NCBI GenBank assembly: GCA_964017145.1
Contig: OZ024845.1
Coordinates: forward strand, 496,001 to 560,000
Origin: Agrocybe praecox
Lineage: Eukaryota > Basidiomycota > Agaricomycetes > Agaricales > Agrocybaceae
Direction: 5' to 3'
DNA: 64,000 nt
Shown here: positions 1-11,358 of the stretch, in pieces
Position numbering within the stretch: the stretch's first letter is position 1
Layout: the number at the start of each line of letters is the position of its first letter
Notes under the pieces: model-generated
Seen by the model: only the letters and a program-made list of their open reading frames with translations
Database searches by the model: none
What the model was told of the DNA's origin: nothing
Position numbers and translations under genes: made by a program

Positions 1-183
1 AGGCAATGAGTGGGATATGGAAGTAGTGGTAAGAGGAGAAAATATGAAGATTCACGTTCATATCTTTTCCTCAGGAACGCAAGTCGGATATTTGCACGTG
101 ATACTACGCACCGACATCCGAAATTTCCTCTTCCCGAGTCTTTTGGTAGTGATATACATCAGATAGATCAGACATTGTTTCTC

Positions 184-332
184 CCTTTAAGTTTCCATGT
201 ACGATGATCACACCATACAATCGAAGTCACTAGTCCCTGCTGACCGTCTGTAACACATGAGTGAGGTCGCCTATGAGAGTGGTCCCCTTAAGTTTCCATG
301 TACGATGATCGCACCAAACAATTGAAGTCTCC
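184..332. repeat. Direct repeat, two copies of about 45 bp
   Basis: Two near-identical segments, about 184-228 and 287-332, share the core TAAGTTTCCATGTACGATGA and a similar downstream stretch. They lie about 100 bp apart. No gene is visible in the first 500 bases; the small open frames there have no recognisable domain and no coding-like composition. Confidence 0.6.
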
Positions 333-848
333 TGCTGATCGCGGTTGAGGCCGCCGGTGACAATGCCGAGATAGTGCCGAGACATTGAAATTAGCGCCGT
401 CCGTTGTGTTCTTTTGATTATTAATACACATAAACATATGTTGTAGTTGCTTGATAACACCTCAAAGATAGCCCTTTTATATATGTTTACAGATTATAAG
501 ATTGCTGGCATGGATGCAAAATTCCCGTGTTTAGCAGTCCAAATCCCACTTGGCGAGAGGTCTTTACTCTGAGCCACATTTACCAAGCGGTACTGGTCAG
601 ACTTTTGACTTGTCTGAGCAGTTCTGAGCGGAAATTTAGGATTTCCCTCCCAGCCATTTGGCTGGAAAAGACCCCCCAAATGTCCAAGCATTTCCGATCA
701 GAATCGCTCAGACAGATCAGAACTGGTCAGACAGCTCAGCTTTCCGAGCTCCAATCCCTATCTGAAAACTGAGTGAAACCGTTCAGAACTGCTCAGACCC
801 ACAGTCAGATCACATGACCAAAGGCTTTACAATTAAAGAAAAATGTGG

Positions 849-934
849 TGGAGACACCGGGAATCGAACCCAGAGCCTTGCCAGAGGTCATGTGATATAA
901 CTATGGACACTCATCCGACTGTACCATAGAGACT
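849..934 (-). pseudogene. tRNA-like sequence with Pol III A and B boxes
   Basis: Read on the minus strand, TGGTACAGTCGG (about 926-915) fits the A-box consensus and GGTTCGATTCC (870-860) fits the B box exactly. The T-arm stem (CTGGG/CCCGG) is intact and the 3' end reads through CTCCACCA. The presumed 5' acceptor strand (GTCTCTA) does not pair with the 3' strand (TGTCTCC), so this is probably not a working tRNA. A tRNA-derived SINE head or a degenerate tRNA pseudogene fits better. Pol III transcription is possible but not shown. Confidence 0.5.
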
Positions 935-1298
935 TTGACAGTTAAATATCTAAAGGTAGCTATATACCTTGATATGTTTTATTTTATTTATTTTGTGGTT
1001 ATTTTGTCATTTCTGCCAAAACCGTAACATATTACGTCACATTAAATGTTTGATAAATATATTTCGAATATTTTAGGAATTATCGTGATTTTTTCATTAT
1101 TTTAGGAGGTCCGTGTGACATACAAACGACAATTTTTGTAAAATTCCCAAAATAGATGTCCGTGCCGCTGCGGAAATTGCCGGCACAGCCACAACCCTCT
1201 GCCCTTGCCGCGTCATCAATGTTTTCTTTCTTCCTGACCACTACCACCATCCACCCACCCTCTGCCACCACCACATTCCGTCGCCACCACGCCGCAAC

Positions 1299-1406
1299 GC
1301 CAACAACGACGTCCACGCCAACAACGACGTCCACGCCAACAACGACGTCCACGCCAACAACGACGTCCACGCCAACAACGACGTCCACGCCAACAACGAC
1401 GTCCAC
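1299..1406. repeat. 18-bp minisatellite, six perfect copies
   Basis: The unit GCCAACAACGACGTCCAC is repeated six times without error. It sits in a longer C/A/G triplet-like tract from about 1250 to 1850 whose plus strand contains very few T residues. A second local period of about 27 bp, built on CGACGATACAACGGTGACAA, is visible around 1575-1640. The long open frames on both strands here come from the absence of stop codons in the repeat, not from a gene. Confidence 0.85.
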
Positions 1407-2859
1407 GACGACGATAATGCCAACGACGGCGCCAGCGACAACGCCAACGACAACGACGCCAACGCCAGTGACGACGACACAACGACGACGACACGTCAGC
1501 GCAGAGGACGCCAACGACGACACGGCGACGACACCCACGTCAACAACGACACGCACGACGACGACGCAACGACAACGATACAACGGTGACAACGACGACG
1601 ATACAACGGTGACAACGACGACGATACAACGGTGACAACGACGACACGAGCAATGACGCCACGCCAACGCCAACGACGACATCGAACGACACGGCGACGA
1701 CACGCACGTCAGCGACAACGACGACAACGACACGGCGACAGTGACGACAACGACATGAGCGACGACAACGACACGAGCAACGGGGCAACGACACGAGCAA
1801 CGGGGCAACGACGGTGACGACAACGCCAACGACGAACGCCAGCAAACGAGGCGGCGGCCTTGGGGGCAAGGGCGTGACGTGGCGAGGTGAGGGGCGGGGC
1901 ATTTAGGACGACGACCAGGTGAGTACCCCTCCGTTTTCTCGCTCCCCGCCCGTGTCCATAGGCTAGGCCTCTATCCCTCCTCTCCCATCCCCTTCCTCCT
2001 CCCCACCCACTTCCCTTCTCTTCCCTATCCCCTCCCATCTCCTCTTCCCTCTATCCTCCCCTTTCCATACTCCCTTCCCCCCTTTTTCTCCAATTAAAAA
2101 TAAGTATATAAGTATATAAACATCATGTATATTATGCATTTTCTTAATTAATTGATTTTCGCTTTTTTATATGTTTTTTTGTGTGATTCCTATGTTTTTG
2201 GTGAATATTATGTTTTTTTAAACATAAGTAACATTGCATAAAACATGCAAACAGCAAGTTTCCACTAAGTTGCACAGGATTCTGGATGGAGTCCAGGTCA
2301 GAAACACTTGGTAATGGTCAGTTCTGCTCAGACTCAGTCAGTTCTGCTCAGACTCAGTCAGACCCACTTGTTTCCGACCAGTACCGCTTGGTAGGCGTGG
2401 GGCAGAGTAAAGTACTGCTTGGCGACAATATTCAAATTCGACACTAAGACCATCAGAATCAATATAACGCCGTCAAATTCCTGTGCGGCATACTGCAAGT
2501 TTCTCAAAAGATCAATCCTGTTGAGATCCCCACAATACAATGCCGTATGAGATTACAGGAAAAACATATGGACGATAAGGCGATAAGACCGGGAAATCCG
2601 ACGAATTTTGGTTGGAATGCTGCGTTCATGAACATCAATTCGCAAAGTACGGCCCAACAGAAGTCAACCAACGTATGACTCCACTGGGCCCTACATTCGA
2701 TTCGCTAAGTAGGTAGTAGGGCGCAGTCTTTAATATTTGATATATTATGATACGTGAATGTACGGTGTGAGAAATATTAAAAACCAAACATTTGGCCTGA
2801 TCCTTTCCCCCTTTCTCTCTGAAGTCGCATATCCCCTTCACAAAGCACAGAAAGAATCG

Positions 2860-5020
2860 ATGTCGTCTACGCAAGACGTATTGAACGGTGACGGTGTTCG
2901 CAAACGTTGTAAGCATATATTTTTCTGTTCAATTCCTTGAGTAACCACACGCTTTGACAGACATGCACGTACTCTCAGTCTGGCAGAAAGAGCTGCAGAC
3001 TGCTGAGGGAATTTGGAACACCGTCAGATATAAACGCAAAAACACTGGCAAGTCTTACATGACCTTACCTGTTTGCTCACGCTAACATTTCCCACAGATT
3101 ATAAAGACGCTGTGAAGACTCGCAAAGAAAGGGCGCAGCGCATTATTGAAGACTTGCAAAGGTCCGACCACACCGACCCCAGTCTTATTCCGGAACTGCC
3201 TGAGAGCCACGATACCGAGTGAGTCTCCGAATTTAGTTTTAAATTAGACGTAGCGTTCTCAATGATTCACATAGAACACGACTCACATAGTGCTGGCAGA
3301 TTCATATATGAGTTGTTCATAGTTGTTCATTTAAGGTGATGCGTCCACACCAGTAGTTGCCCAATTGCCTAAATTCATGTATCAGGGTGACTGAGGGTGA
3401 CTAGAGGGCCGTAGTCATGTGAAAAGCATGTGATATGCATGTGATATGCATGTGATTTGGGTACAGCCACCAAAACTATTCTTATTAAAGTATTCTAAAA
3501 ATAGATCTGAACCAAAAATAAATTGGTTTTCCTCCACCCATAATACAACATGTTCTAAAAATAGGATTAAAATAAAAATAGATATGTTCTAAAAATAGAT
3601 TTCATCAGATTTGGCAAACCTGAAAAATTATTCTAAAAATAAATCCAATCTATAAATAGATTCAATCATATTTGGCAAATTTGAGAGTATTCTAAAAATA
3701 GATCACTTCTAAATATAGGGTTATCTTATCTTATCTTATCTTTATCTTATCTCAGTCATATATATCTATTATATATCTAGCTTCCTATTATCTATGAAAG
3801 CGACTTTGTCTTAAAATCTCAAAGTCCAAAGTCCTCTTGCCTTATTGGGGTGGTTGGATGTGACATCACTCGGGGGCTTTGTTTGTCTTGTATCCTGCGT
3901 GCCCCTGCCTGCTGACATCATTATTTATTATTTGTTTGCATTTGAGGCCATATAAACATATCAGTAGAGCCCAAACATGTAAATAGAGGCAAGCAAAAAG
4001 TCATGTGTTTGGACATTGGTGCCATCAATAACAGACACATGACTATAGTCACATATAGTCACAATAGGCCAGCCGGACAGTCTGATACATGAATTTAGGC
4101 AATTGGGCAACTACTGGTGTAGATGCATCATCTTAAATGAGCAACTAAGGGGAGTTGATATAAAAATTTGACAGCACAGGCTGCACGACTGAGCCCAAGT
4201 TCAGAAATAGAAACCCAAGTCAGCGGGGAAGGGGACATGGATGTTGATATGATGTACGTAATAATTGTAATTAGTGATGCATATTTTCAAGCTAACTGTC
4301 CGCAGAGGTCCCACTCAGACTTCAGAAACTGGGGGTCAGGAGAGCGCACAGGGAACCAGCGGAACCATGGACGTTGACGCACGGTACGTCATTTGTTCCT
4401 ATCATCTACACGGCCTCCAGTGTTTAACAATTTATATGTGTGTATCTAGATCCCCTGTGGCATTTGGAGTCATAGCCGCGTCTTTGGGAGTTCAAGAAAG
4501 TTCAATTAACGTGGATCCGAAGATGGGAAGTCAAGAGAGCATGGATCCGAACTTATTTTCAAGGGACGGCGATGTTCTAAAGTATGTTATATTGGCATTT
4601 ATGATGAATCTTGGATATCACGCGCTAACATCGTATGAACCAGGGATAATGCGCGTGCAGGGCCGGTTCAAGGTGTCACTGCGAACGTCAGTCCAGAGGT
4701 TGATCCCCGGTATGTTCTTTAACTCCTGATATTTGCGTTCTAAATTCACCTGTCCTAGGACTCCCACGACTAAAGAGGATCTTGCTACGGCCACGGGTCT
4801 CTCTTCCGAGAATGATTCCACGCAAAAGTGAGTTTATTACCGTTCTATTTTTTGGTCCTGGCATTAATGTGAATCTAGTAATGTCACAACAACAACTGGA
4901 ACTCAAGCTAGCGCAGCTCCATTGTCCTTAGACAAGAACACACCATCTGGGTTTAGGTAAGAAAGGATTGCTTCGATGTACATGAAACGTTAATACTGAT
5001 ACTTAGTATGCGCTATTAGT
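2860..5020 (+). CDS. Cluster of short exons, probable 5' part of a many-exon gene
   Basis: From an ATG at 2860 (MSSTQDVLNGDGVRKR) short open segments are separated by introns of about 50-65 bp with GT..AG ends. Examples are donor GTAAGC at about 2908, a segment ending in TCACAATAAAG-free lysine-rich sequence near 3219, and later segments around 4180, 4310, 4450, 4650, 4760 and 4880. The predicted peptides are charged, Ser/Thr-rich, contain repeated MDVD motifs, and have no recognised domain. A transposon (3322-4145) would lie in one intron. It could be the 5' part of the gene at 5042-7142 or a separate small gene. The junctions are hand-made and some frames do not join cleanly, so the model is approximate. 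Confidence 0.4.
3322..4145. mobile_element. 824-bp non-autonomous DNA transposon with 64-bp terminal inverted repeats and TA duplication
   Basis: The left end (3322-3385) and the reverse complement of the right end (4082-4145) match at about 60 of 64 positions, including the stretch ACACCAGTAGTTGCCC; all four differences are transitions. TA stands immediately outside both ends (3320-3321 and 4146-4147), as in Tc1/mariner-type insertion. There is no transposase frame. The interior has three ATGCATGTGAT-type repeats near 3425-3460, at least five copies of TTCTAAAAATAGAT-like sequence between 3480 and 3710, and a TTATC microsatellite at about 3720-3755. It lies between exons of the surrounding gene model. 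Confidence 0.8.
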
Positions 5021-5041
5021 TCACAGGTCTCCACGACGACT

Positions 5042-7142
5042 TTGATGCAGACAACCTTCGGAGGCTTTGTTTTCCCACATAACATGACTATGTCTCAACA
5101 GGTGCAAGAGGAACAAGTCTATCCTCCACTTGTTAGCGCAGAAGCTCCATCGGCTTTTCAGGACCTAGATGAACAGGAGTTATTTGGGGGTCTGTCCAGT
5201 TTCCCGTCGTCCTCTTCCATGGATGCCCATGATATGGGGACGAGTCTTCCCATTCTTCCCCACTCTACGTCGTCAAATTTCTCTGCCAATGCGCTGGTGG
5301 CATCCTCCGGCCCCGTCAGATCTTCCTCATTTGGTAAAATGGATGCCTCTCACTTTGACGACATGCGACTGCTAAAAGAAGGCGAGGATATTGATGGGTA
5401 AGCTGGTCTATTATTAGATATGTATGAATGCAGCGCTAATCACCGTTCTATAATAGATTTCAAATGGGGGAGCTCGAAAAACCTCATCAGTCGTCTGTCT
5501 ATGCAAAGTAAGCTTTTTGACGGATCCATCTTGGTCTCTTGCTCATGAATACAAATTAGAGATGGATATGGAGTCGAGCAGTCGTTTGGAAGTATCCCTG
5601 CAGACGTTATGGAGATCCTTGTATATGAGTTTGACTATAAAGAATTCAAATACGAGGATGTGCCTCCGGAACAACGCGCCGAAATACTTCCCAAGGAATC
5701 GCGGTCACACTTCAAGCTTCGCAAGGCGTATCATATTGCCGACTTGCGTATGGATTACTACCAGACAATGAGGAATGAGCTACACGCCAGACTCACAAAA
5801 TTCAAGGCTATCACGCGAGGAGAGGGACCGGCAAACCTAAAGTGTATCAGTCTCACCAACCACCTCACCAAAGTCGACCGTGTCTTAGTTGAATCAAGGG
5901 ATGTCAGGGAAACTTCTCTCACCGCATTTCAGAAGAAGAAGCTGAGCATGGAAGCCAAGCAGCGTATCGAGCAGCTAACAGCCGAAGCTCAAGTCGTCGT
6001 CCAACAATTGTCCATTCCAAACAACAAGACCGCCCAGGAAAGATTCAACGAGATTGAAGTCGAAAAGGCGGGACTGATGGCGTCTCACCTCAAGACAGAT
6101 AACTCGAAGAAGGGAGTCAATCCATTTCCAGCGCAGTCTACGTTTCTTTCGAAGGACGAGTCAGGAAGGGATGCCAGGACAAGTACACTGTTTGTGATAA
6201 TGTGAATATTTGCTCAATGCTGATCAGTAACGTGCAGAAAAGGCCAAAAATTATCTCATCAAGTACAACGCCGCCAAGACTGCCATAGACCGCGAGGAGG
6301 TACTCAGCGAAATCGACCCCAGCACCCGCCTCGCTGTACGTGAGGTACAATTCTTTTGCCCGGAGTTTGCGTCTACCAGCTTGGAGATGACGATGGCTAT
6401 TCTCTCTGCTGGCAAAGATGAGAAGATGGTCTGTCGCTGCCGTCACCATTTCAACCGCCATGGAGGCCCGGATATTGTTGACAACGCCAGTGAACTACAT
6501 GGCCAATCTTTCAATCGAACGGACCCACCTGGAGTGCCCCATCCAAATCATATGCATTGCGGATGCAGCAAGAATCATACGGCAGGCGAATTCTTCATCT
6601 ATAAGTCAGTTCAGGTGTTCTCCGAGAATCCGCTGCTGCGTGGGATTGGCTTCTACATGAACCACAGGGAAGTCATCGATCCACGCACCCAGAGCTTCCT
6701 TGTCACCGTCTTCTTCCAGTTCTCAGGACTCACCCTTGACGACATCTTCGGGGGAAAATATCCATATGGTACCCCTGAATGGGACGCTCGCATTGCTGCC
6801 ACTATGGCCATTCGAAAAATTACCTATCTGGTCACTGTTAGCGGAATTGAGGACGTACTCGGATGTATCGCAAATAACGATAGACTTCCAATTTCTGACC
6901 GCTCAGCCGCTATGGCTCAATTTCTCAAATATACCGGCATTCCGTATGAGCAGATGTTCGGTGACCATTTGCCTCGCCATGGAACAGTTGCTTGGAACGG
7001 ACGACTTGCTGCTCTTACTTTAAAGGAAAGGATTAAATACCTCTCTAACGCTCACAATATTGGTGCTTATATTGGTTTCAACACGCCAGAGGATAGGGAG
7101 AAGTTCTTTTGTCTTGTTGGTGGTGAGTTTCCTGGGTTGTAA
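5042..7142 (+). CDS. Conserved-looking hypothetical protein with an internal ~45-residue repeat
   Basis: Open segments at 5042-5398, about 5451-5510, 5561-6184, 6237-6350 and about 6381-7142 are joined by short GT..AG introns and end in TAA at 7140. The N-terminal third is Ser/Pro-rich. A charged helical middle part follows (around MEAKQRIEQLTAEAQVV), then a Cys/His-containing stretch (VCRCRHHFNRHGG and HMHCGCSKNHTAGE). The C-terminal part has two related blocks, GLTLDDIFGG..PYGTPEWDARIAAT and GIPYEQMFGD..PRHGTVAWNGRLAAL, which suggests an internal duplication. I do not recognise the family and give no function. The start is uncertain because exons probably continue upstream. Confidence 0.6.
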
Positions 7143-7698
7143 ATAGTTAGTATGATCCTTTGTATTCGATTTTCAATGCATCGACTGTTGGGCATCACTG
7201 GCGTAAGAGTAATGGTATCGGTCAAAACAGTTTAAATGGTACATATATTGCTTATTAGGCCACGATCTGAGCTGTGAATAATGTTGCAGTCGACAGGATT
7301 TTCACGCCCAAGTCCATATTCCCACGGCACAGCCACGCGACTTGTACATGACGCACACCTGAAATTCTGTTGAACACAATACGATTTGGTAATGAAAAGC
7401 TGCACTATCTAACACATTGAGGTGTATGCAAAATATATAAAGGGCTTGAAACTGAGAATTACATCAGGAAAAACACTTTTGTCCTTTGAGTCCCCCAAGA
7501 CATGTAGCAATAAACAAGGATCCACAAAGAATACTGTGGTTTCCCACAAGTGCATCAACAGCTCCAGTATGAAGCCTGGGGAGCCCAGAGGAACCTTGAG
7601 ATGCCTTGAATTGCCTTGAATAATGTTACATACATTTTAGGCTCTTGTAATGCCCTCTAGTTTGCTTATGAATTTATTAAAAAGCTATTATATTTATT
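7143..7698. other. Intergenic, no gene seen; CCTTGA cluster
   Basis: No credible coding sequence. Near 7594-7620 the motif CCTTGA occurs three times in about 30 bp, just downstream of the transposase gene end. Similar clusters lie near 10903 and at 32250-32610, so it may be a subterminal feature of the element. Confidence 0.4.
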
Positions 7699-10600
7699 TT
7701 AATACAGTGTCTGATAAGTGTAAGCACTTTGCCAATTATTAAGCAAAAAAACAGAAACAGTATCTAATACATCTTGGGACTTAAGAGTATTTTCTATAAT
7801 ATGAAAAGATTTGTCAGAGAATTTGGGAATCAACATACAACTTTGTCGTATTGAGATAAGAGGAATAATGGCAAAAGATGGCTCTTTTAGTCGCTTTACT
7901 GTGAACATGCCACTTGCCTCATCTGGTTCATGCTTAAAGGGTGCATACCATTCAATATATGCTAATTCTGTTTTTGGCCAGTCCTTGGGACCCGCTTGTT
8001 TGCCAAATCCAACATCAACAGTTGTAGGTAGCTTGAAAATTACACGGAGTCTTGCAACACGTGTGTCTAATTTGAGATTGAGATCAGCTCATGAGTAAAT
8101 ATTGAGTAAAAACATAATTCACTCACTTTCAACGCCAACATTATCAGCCTCGTTATTCATATTAACAATAATAGTATCCATACGTCCATTTGGGGTTTTG
8201 GATGATCGGGGAATGGCTTTAACTGTATCATTCTCCTCAATATCCTGGTGATCATAGTCGTCAAAGAGGCTGTTAGGGTGAAACTTGAACTGGGCATAAC
8301 AGTCAAGACGGTCAAAAGGAAGGGCATATAACTGTGCTACCGCATTTGATGTGCGAGAATCTTTAGCAAGAAGCCGATTGAGATATTCCCTCAGATGTTG
8401 AGAGAATAAGGGTACTCCATGCTCATGCTCAATTTGAGTAATAAGACGGCTGGGGTATGGTGGATATTTGGCAATTTTGATGATTGGCCGTTCATTTAAT
8501 TCTGTTGGAGGTCTTTTCTCTGAGTCAATTGACTCAAGATAGTTGTCAAACATGGACACTTTCTCCTGTCGAGATAGCCAGTTGATCATTTGAGGGAATT
8601 CATCTCTACGATTAGATGCTCGCCATCCGTCCTTGGCAAAATCAATATGAAATCTTTCAAATGCCTCTGTGTTGTAGTTGTCGGTTGTGCCAAAAAGCTT
8701 AATGGATTCGATATAGTGGACTAGGGAGTGGAATTTTGGAATATTGAGGTCAAGACGAATGCCAGTTTTGATAAAAAAATCCTTGTTCTGTTGGAATTTA
8801 TTAAGTGCGTCTTGAAGATATCCCAGAGTAGTGTCATCGTGTGACTTGTATTGCGCAAGGTAGATAAAATCCAGCAAATCCCTAACGGCACGTATTCCAG
8901 GCTTAGCCAGGCTCCCAATCAAGCACCCAAGTAGAACCTTTGCCATGTTCTTGCGTTCAGGGCCAGATATTTGACTAAGCGCTGAGAATCCATTTTTGAA
9001 ATGGCATACCCCATATGCAGGAGGAAGAATGCGTAAACGCGCATCAAGCTCCTCTGGAGTCATAAGTGTTTGACACCAGGTGATTATGTGCTTGAGAACA
9101 CCTTGGTATAATTGGTGAAGAACATCTGGGGTGATGGATTTGTGAATGTCGCAAAATGGAAAATCCTTCCAGAATGGGTCGTAAACGCATCCTGACACAT
9201 CCTTTTGCATGCATTTTGCATAGAATTGATTCTCTGTTGTAGATGTCTGCTTGGCGCTATCAATTATATCTAGCGTCCATATCCTTGTGCGGGGGTCACC
9301 AGGAATAGGATTGGTGAGATCCTTTGCTGGAGACTGGCATTTTGGGCAGGTTCCATATTTGGTGCATGCAACAAGGCACTGTTCTGGAAAGTCGGCAACA
9401 TAGCAAAAAAGAATAGGATGTATGTTTCTAACTTCTCCATTTCCTCCAGTCATGCGAACACCTTTCTTGCCTGCTTCAATCAGGGGGCTAAGAATAAAAC
9501 GCATAGCCTCGTGGAAAATACGTTGATTCCGTATTTTAACTTCCTTCTGTTTTAAAGTTGTTCCTTTTAACTTGGTAGATGAGTCGGCTGGTAGATAGGC
9601 AATCAAAACACATGCACGCTTTGATGGCTTTCTTCGAATGGATTTTGGAATGTTTCCTAGCGTAAGATATACTGGATATGCGCTTTTGCCACCAGAAAAG
9701 TTTGTGAGCTGTGTTTTGTCTGTGGCAATGATTATGGGTGCGACTGTGGCCCCCTTGGGTAATTTGCTCTAAATTCATTATAAGAAATAAAATAAAATAG
9801 AAAAAGAATACAGACGCACCTGAACAGCATGCCACCATTGACCTGTCCATAGCTCAGTATAAATTCTCTCTTCCTTTTCTTTGGTCTTGAAAATCTTTTG
9901 TAGACGATAAGTCAAGCAAGAAGACAGCAAAGGATCCCCTCACAAGCTTTTGATAGCCTCAACTGGATCTCTGTAACGTATAGTGTGGGCCATATCAGGC
10001 ATGTCTTTGAAGAATAAATCCTCGACTTTCCATGTGCCAGCGCGTTCAGGGATATTGTTGTCAACAACTTGATGAAGGCTACGGATATTATTGTATGATA
10101 ATCCTAGCCTCTCTGTAACCTAAAGGATTGTTGTCAATACATAATCATAAGAGCAAGAATAGACAAACGTACCCCAGGAATTGATAACAGCCTGTCAAAT
10201 GACTTGTGGCCTATTCCATCCTTTATGACCCATTGTGCAATTCTCCAGTCCATTTCGCTAGCAAAAGGAGCATAGAAACTTGGGCTTTCATCTTCACTTG
10301 TCTCCTTATCACTGTTAAACGAGTTTGAATGGAAAAAATGTTTCCATTGTTCGTGGATTTGCTGATCAATTCCAAGTACCTGTCCTGCACCATCGTAGTC
10401 AACGTAAACTCGGTCATCCTCAATTCGCTTTGTATTGAGACCTTGGCTTTGTCTTCTTCGATTTTCTTGCATTGATGGTCCAGGTCCAGCTTCTCCGATT
10501 TCTACTTCTTTTTCTACCTCCTCCAGGGTTTCGAGAAAGTGTCCAGGATCATCATCTTCTACTTCATCAATGTCTTGTAGGATCTGCTTCAATGTTTTGG

Positions 10601-10868
10601 CAGTGATAGCCTCCTCATCAAGCCGTGGTGTTGAAGGTCGTGACACCAAAGGAGTAGCAGGGCGACTGAATTCATCTTCTGAGTAGGTGTCACTGTCGTC
10701 CATGCTGATATCACTGCTTTCATCTTCTAACATTTCTTTGATGATTTCGACACATTTTGTCTTGCCCCAATTCTGGCAAACTTGACTATTTTGAATGTGT
10801 AAGTTCATTCCCTTGACTGTCGGCAGTGTCTTGAGGCATATTGGGCATGTATTTGGCTGCAGAGGCAT
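7699..10868 (-). pseudogene. Plavaka-type transposase, four exons, one nonsense codon
   Basis: Four exons (10868-10173, 10119-9820, 9768-8127, 8066-7699) join in phase through introns with GT..AG ends to about 1001 codons. The N-terminus has a C2H2-like finger (CPICLKTLPTVKGMNLH). Next come the family-typical APFASEMDWRIAQWVIKDG, then GATVAPIIIATDKTQLTNF with the first catalytic Asp, NFSGGKSAYPVYLT, and a long core including HKSITPDVLHQLYQGVLKH and NTEAFERFHIDFAKDGW. These match Plavaka transposases, cut-and-paste DNA transposons of basidiomycetes. The only break seen is TGA at 9942-9940 (codon 292), in IKSL*GDP where the family usually has Trp. It is therefore recently inactivated, or the base is a sequencing error. 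No clear terminal inverted repeats were found. Confidence 0.88.
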
Positions 10869-11134
10869 TATTAATGTTTCAAAGAAAGAAAGATGGTGTC
10901 TTTAAGCCTTGAATATAGAGTGATTAATAAAAGCAGGTATTATTCAGCGCAATACAGAATTAGACATTGTCGGTGTGAACCATCAATACGAATAAGAGTG
11001 CTATGTGCTGATTTGCTCTAATCACTCTTTGAATCTGTTCTGTATACTGCATTAGCATACAATATGAGTAACCTACTGCTGACGCACCATTAAAATTCAG
11101 GGACTGAAATTGTCTGTGACGTCAATAATTGTGT

Positions 11135-11156
11135 GTTGTCTAACATGTTAGACAAC
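11135..11156. repeat. 22-bp perfect palindrome with core GTCTAACATGTTAGAC
   Basis: The 16-bp core at 11138-11153 extends three bases on each side as a perfect palindrome. The same 16-bp core occurs again at 16109-16124. The surrounding 10869-11358 has no gene; an inverted pair TAGAGTGATTA / TAATCACTCT lies near 10917 and 11015. Confidence 0.8.
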
Positions 11157-11358
11157 CAGTCATGGCTGGCCGATGACCCCAACACAGTCACATGATGAGA
11201 TTATCACATGATATCCAGTTTAGACGCGCACAATTCTCCATATTCCATTTTGGCAATAACAAAATGAGAAGTAGATTTTTGAACATTTCAATATAAGATA
11301 AATAATTATAAGACACAATCATCAACCATCAACAATCATAATAAATTACTTGGATAGC

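Larger units (their letters stand above)
545..2430. mobile_element. Putative non-autonomous element bounded by imperfect inverted repeats
   Basis: The left arm (about 545-600) and the reverse complement of the right arm (about 2370-2425) share the blocks TTTACTCTG and TACCAAGCGGTACTGGTC in the same order and spacing, followed by TCTGAGCAG-type sequence in both. The interior has no protein gene. It carries a tRNA-like sequence, a minisatellite and, close to the right arm, a perfect 20-bp tandem duplication (2321-2340 and 2341-2360). The exact ends and any target duplication could not be fixed, so calling it a DNA transposon remnant is inference from the inverted arms. Confidence 0.5.

Noticed and set aside
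1080..1829. Long minus-strand open frame over the minisatellite
   Set aside because: Valine/Cys/Arg repeats come from the triplet-like repeat; all frames are open there, with no domain.
3322..4145. CRISPR-like array from the repeated TTCTAAAAATAGAT units
   Set aside because: Units are irregularly spaced, degenerate and inside a TIR element of a eukaryote.
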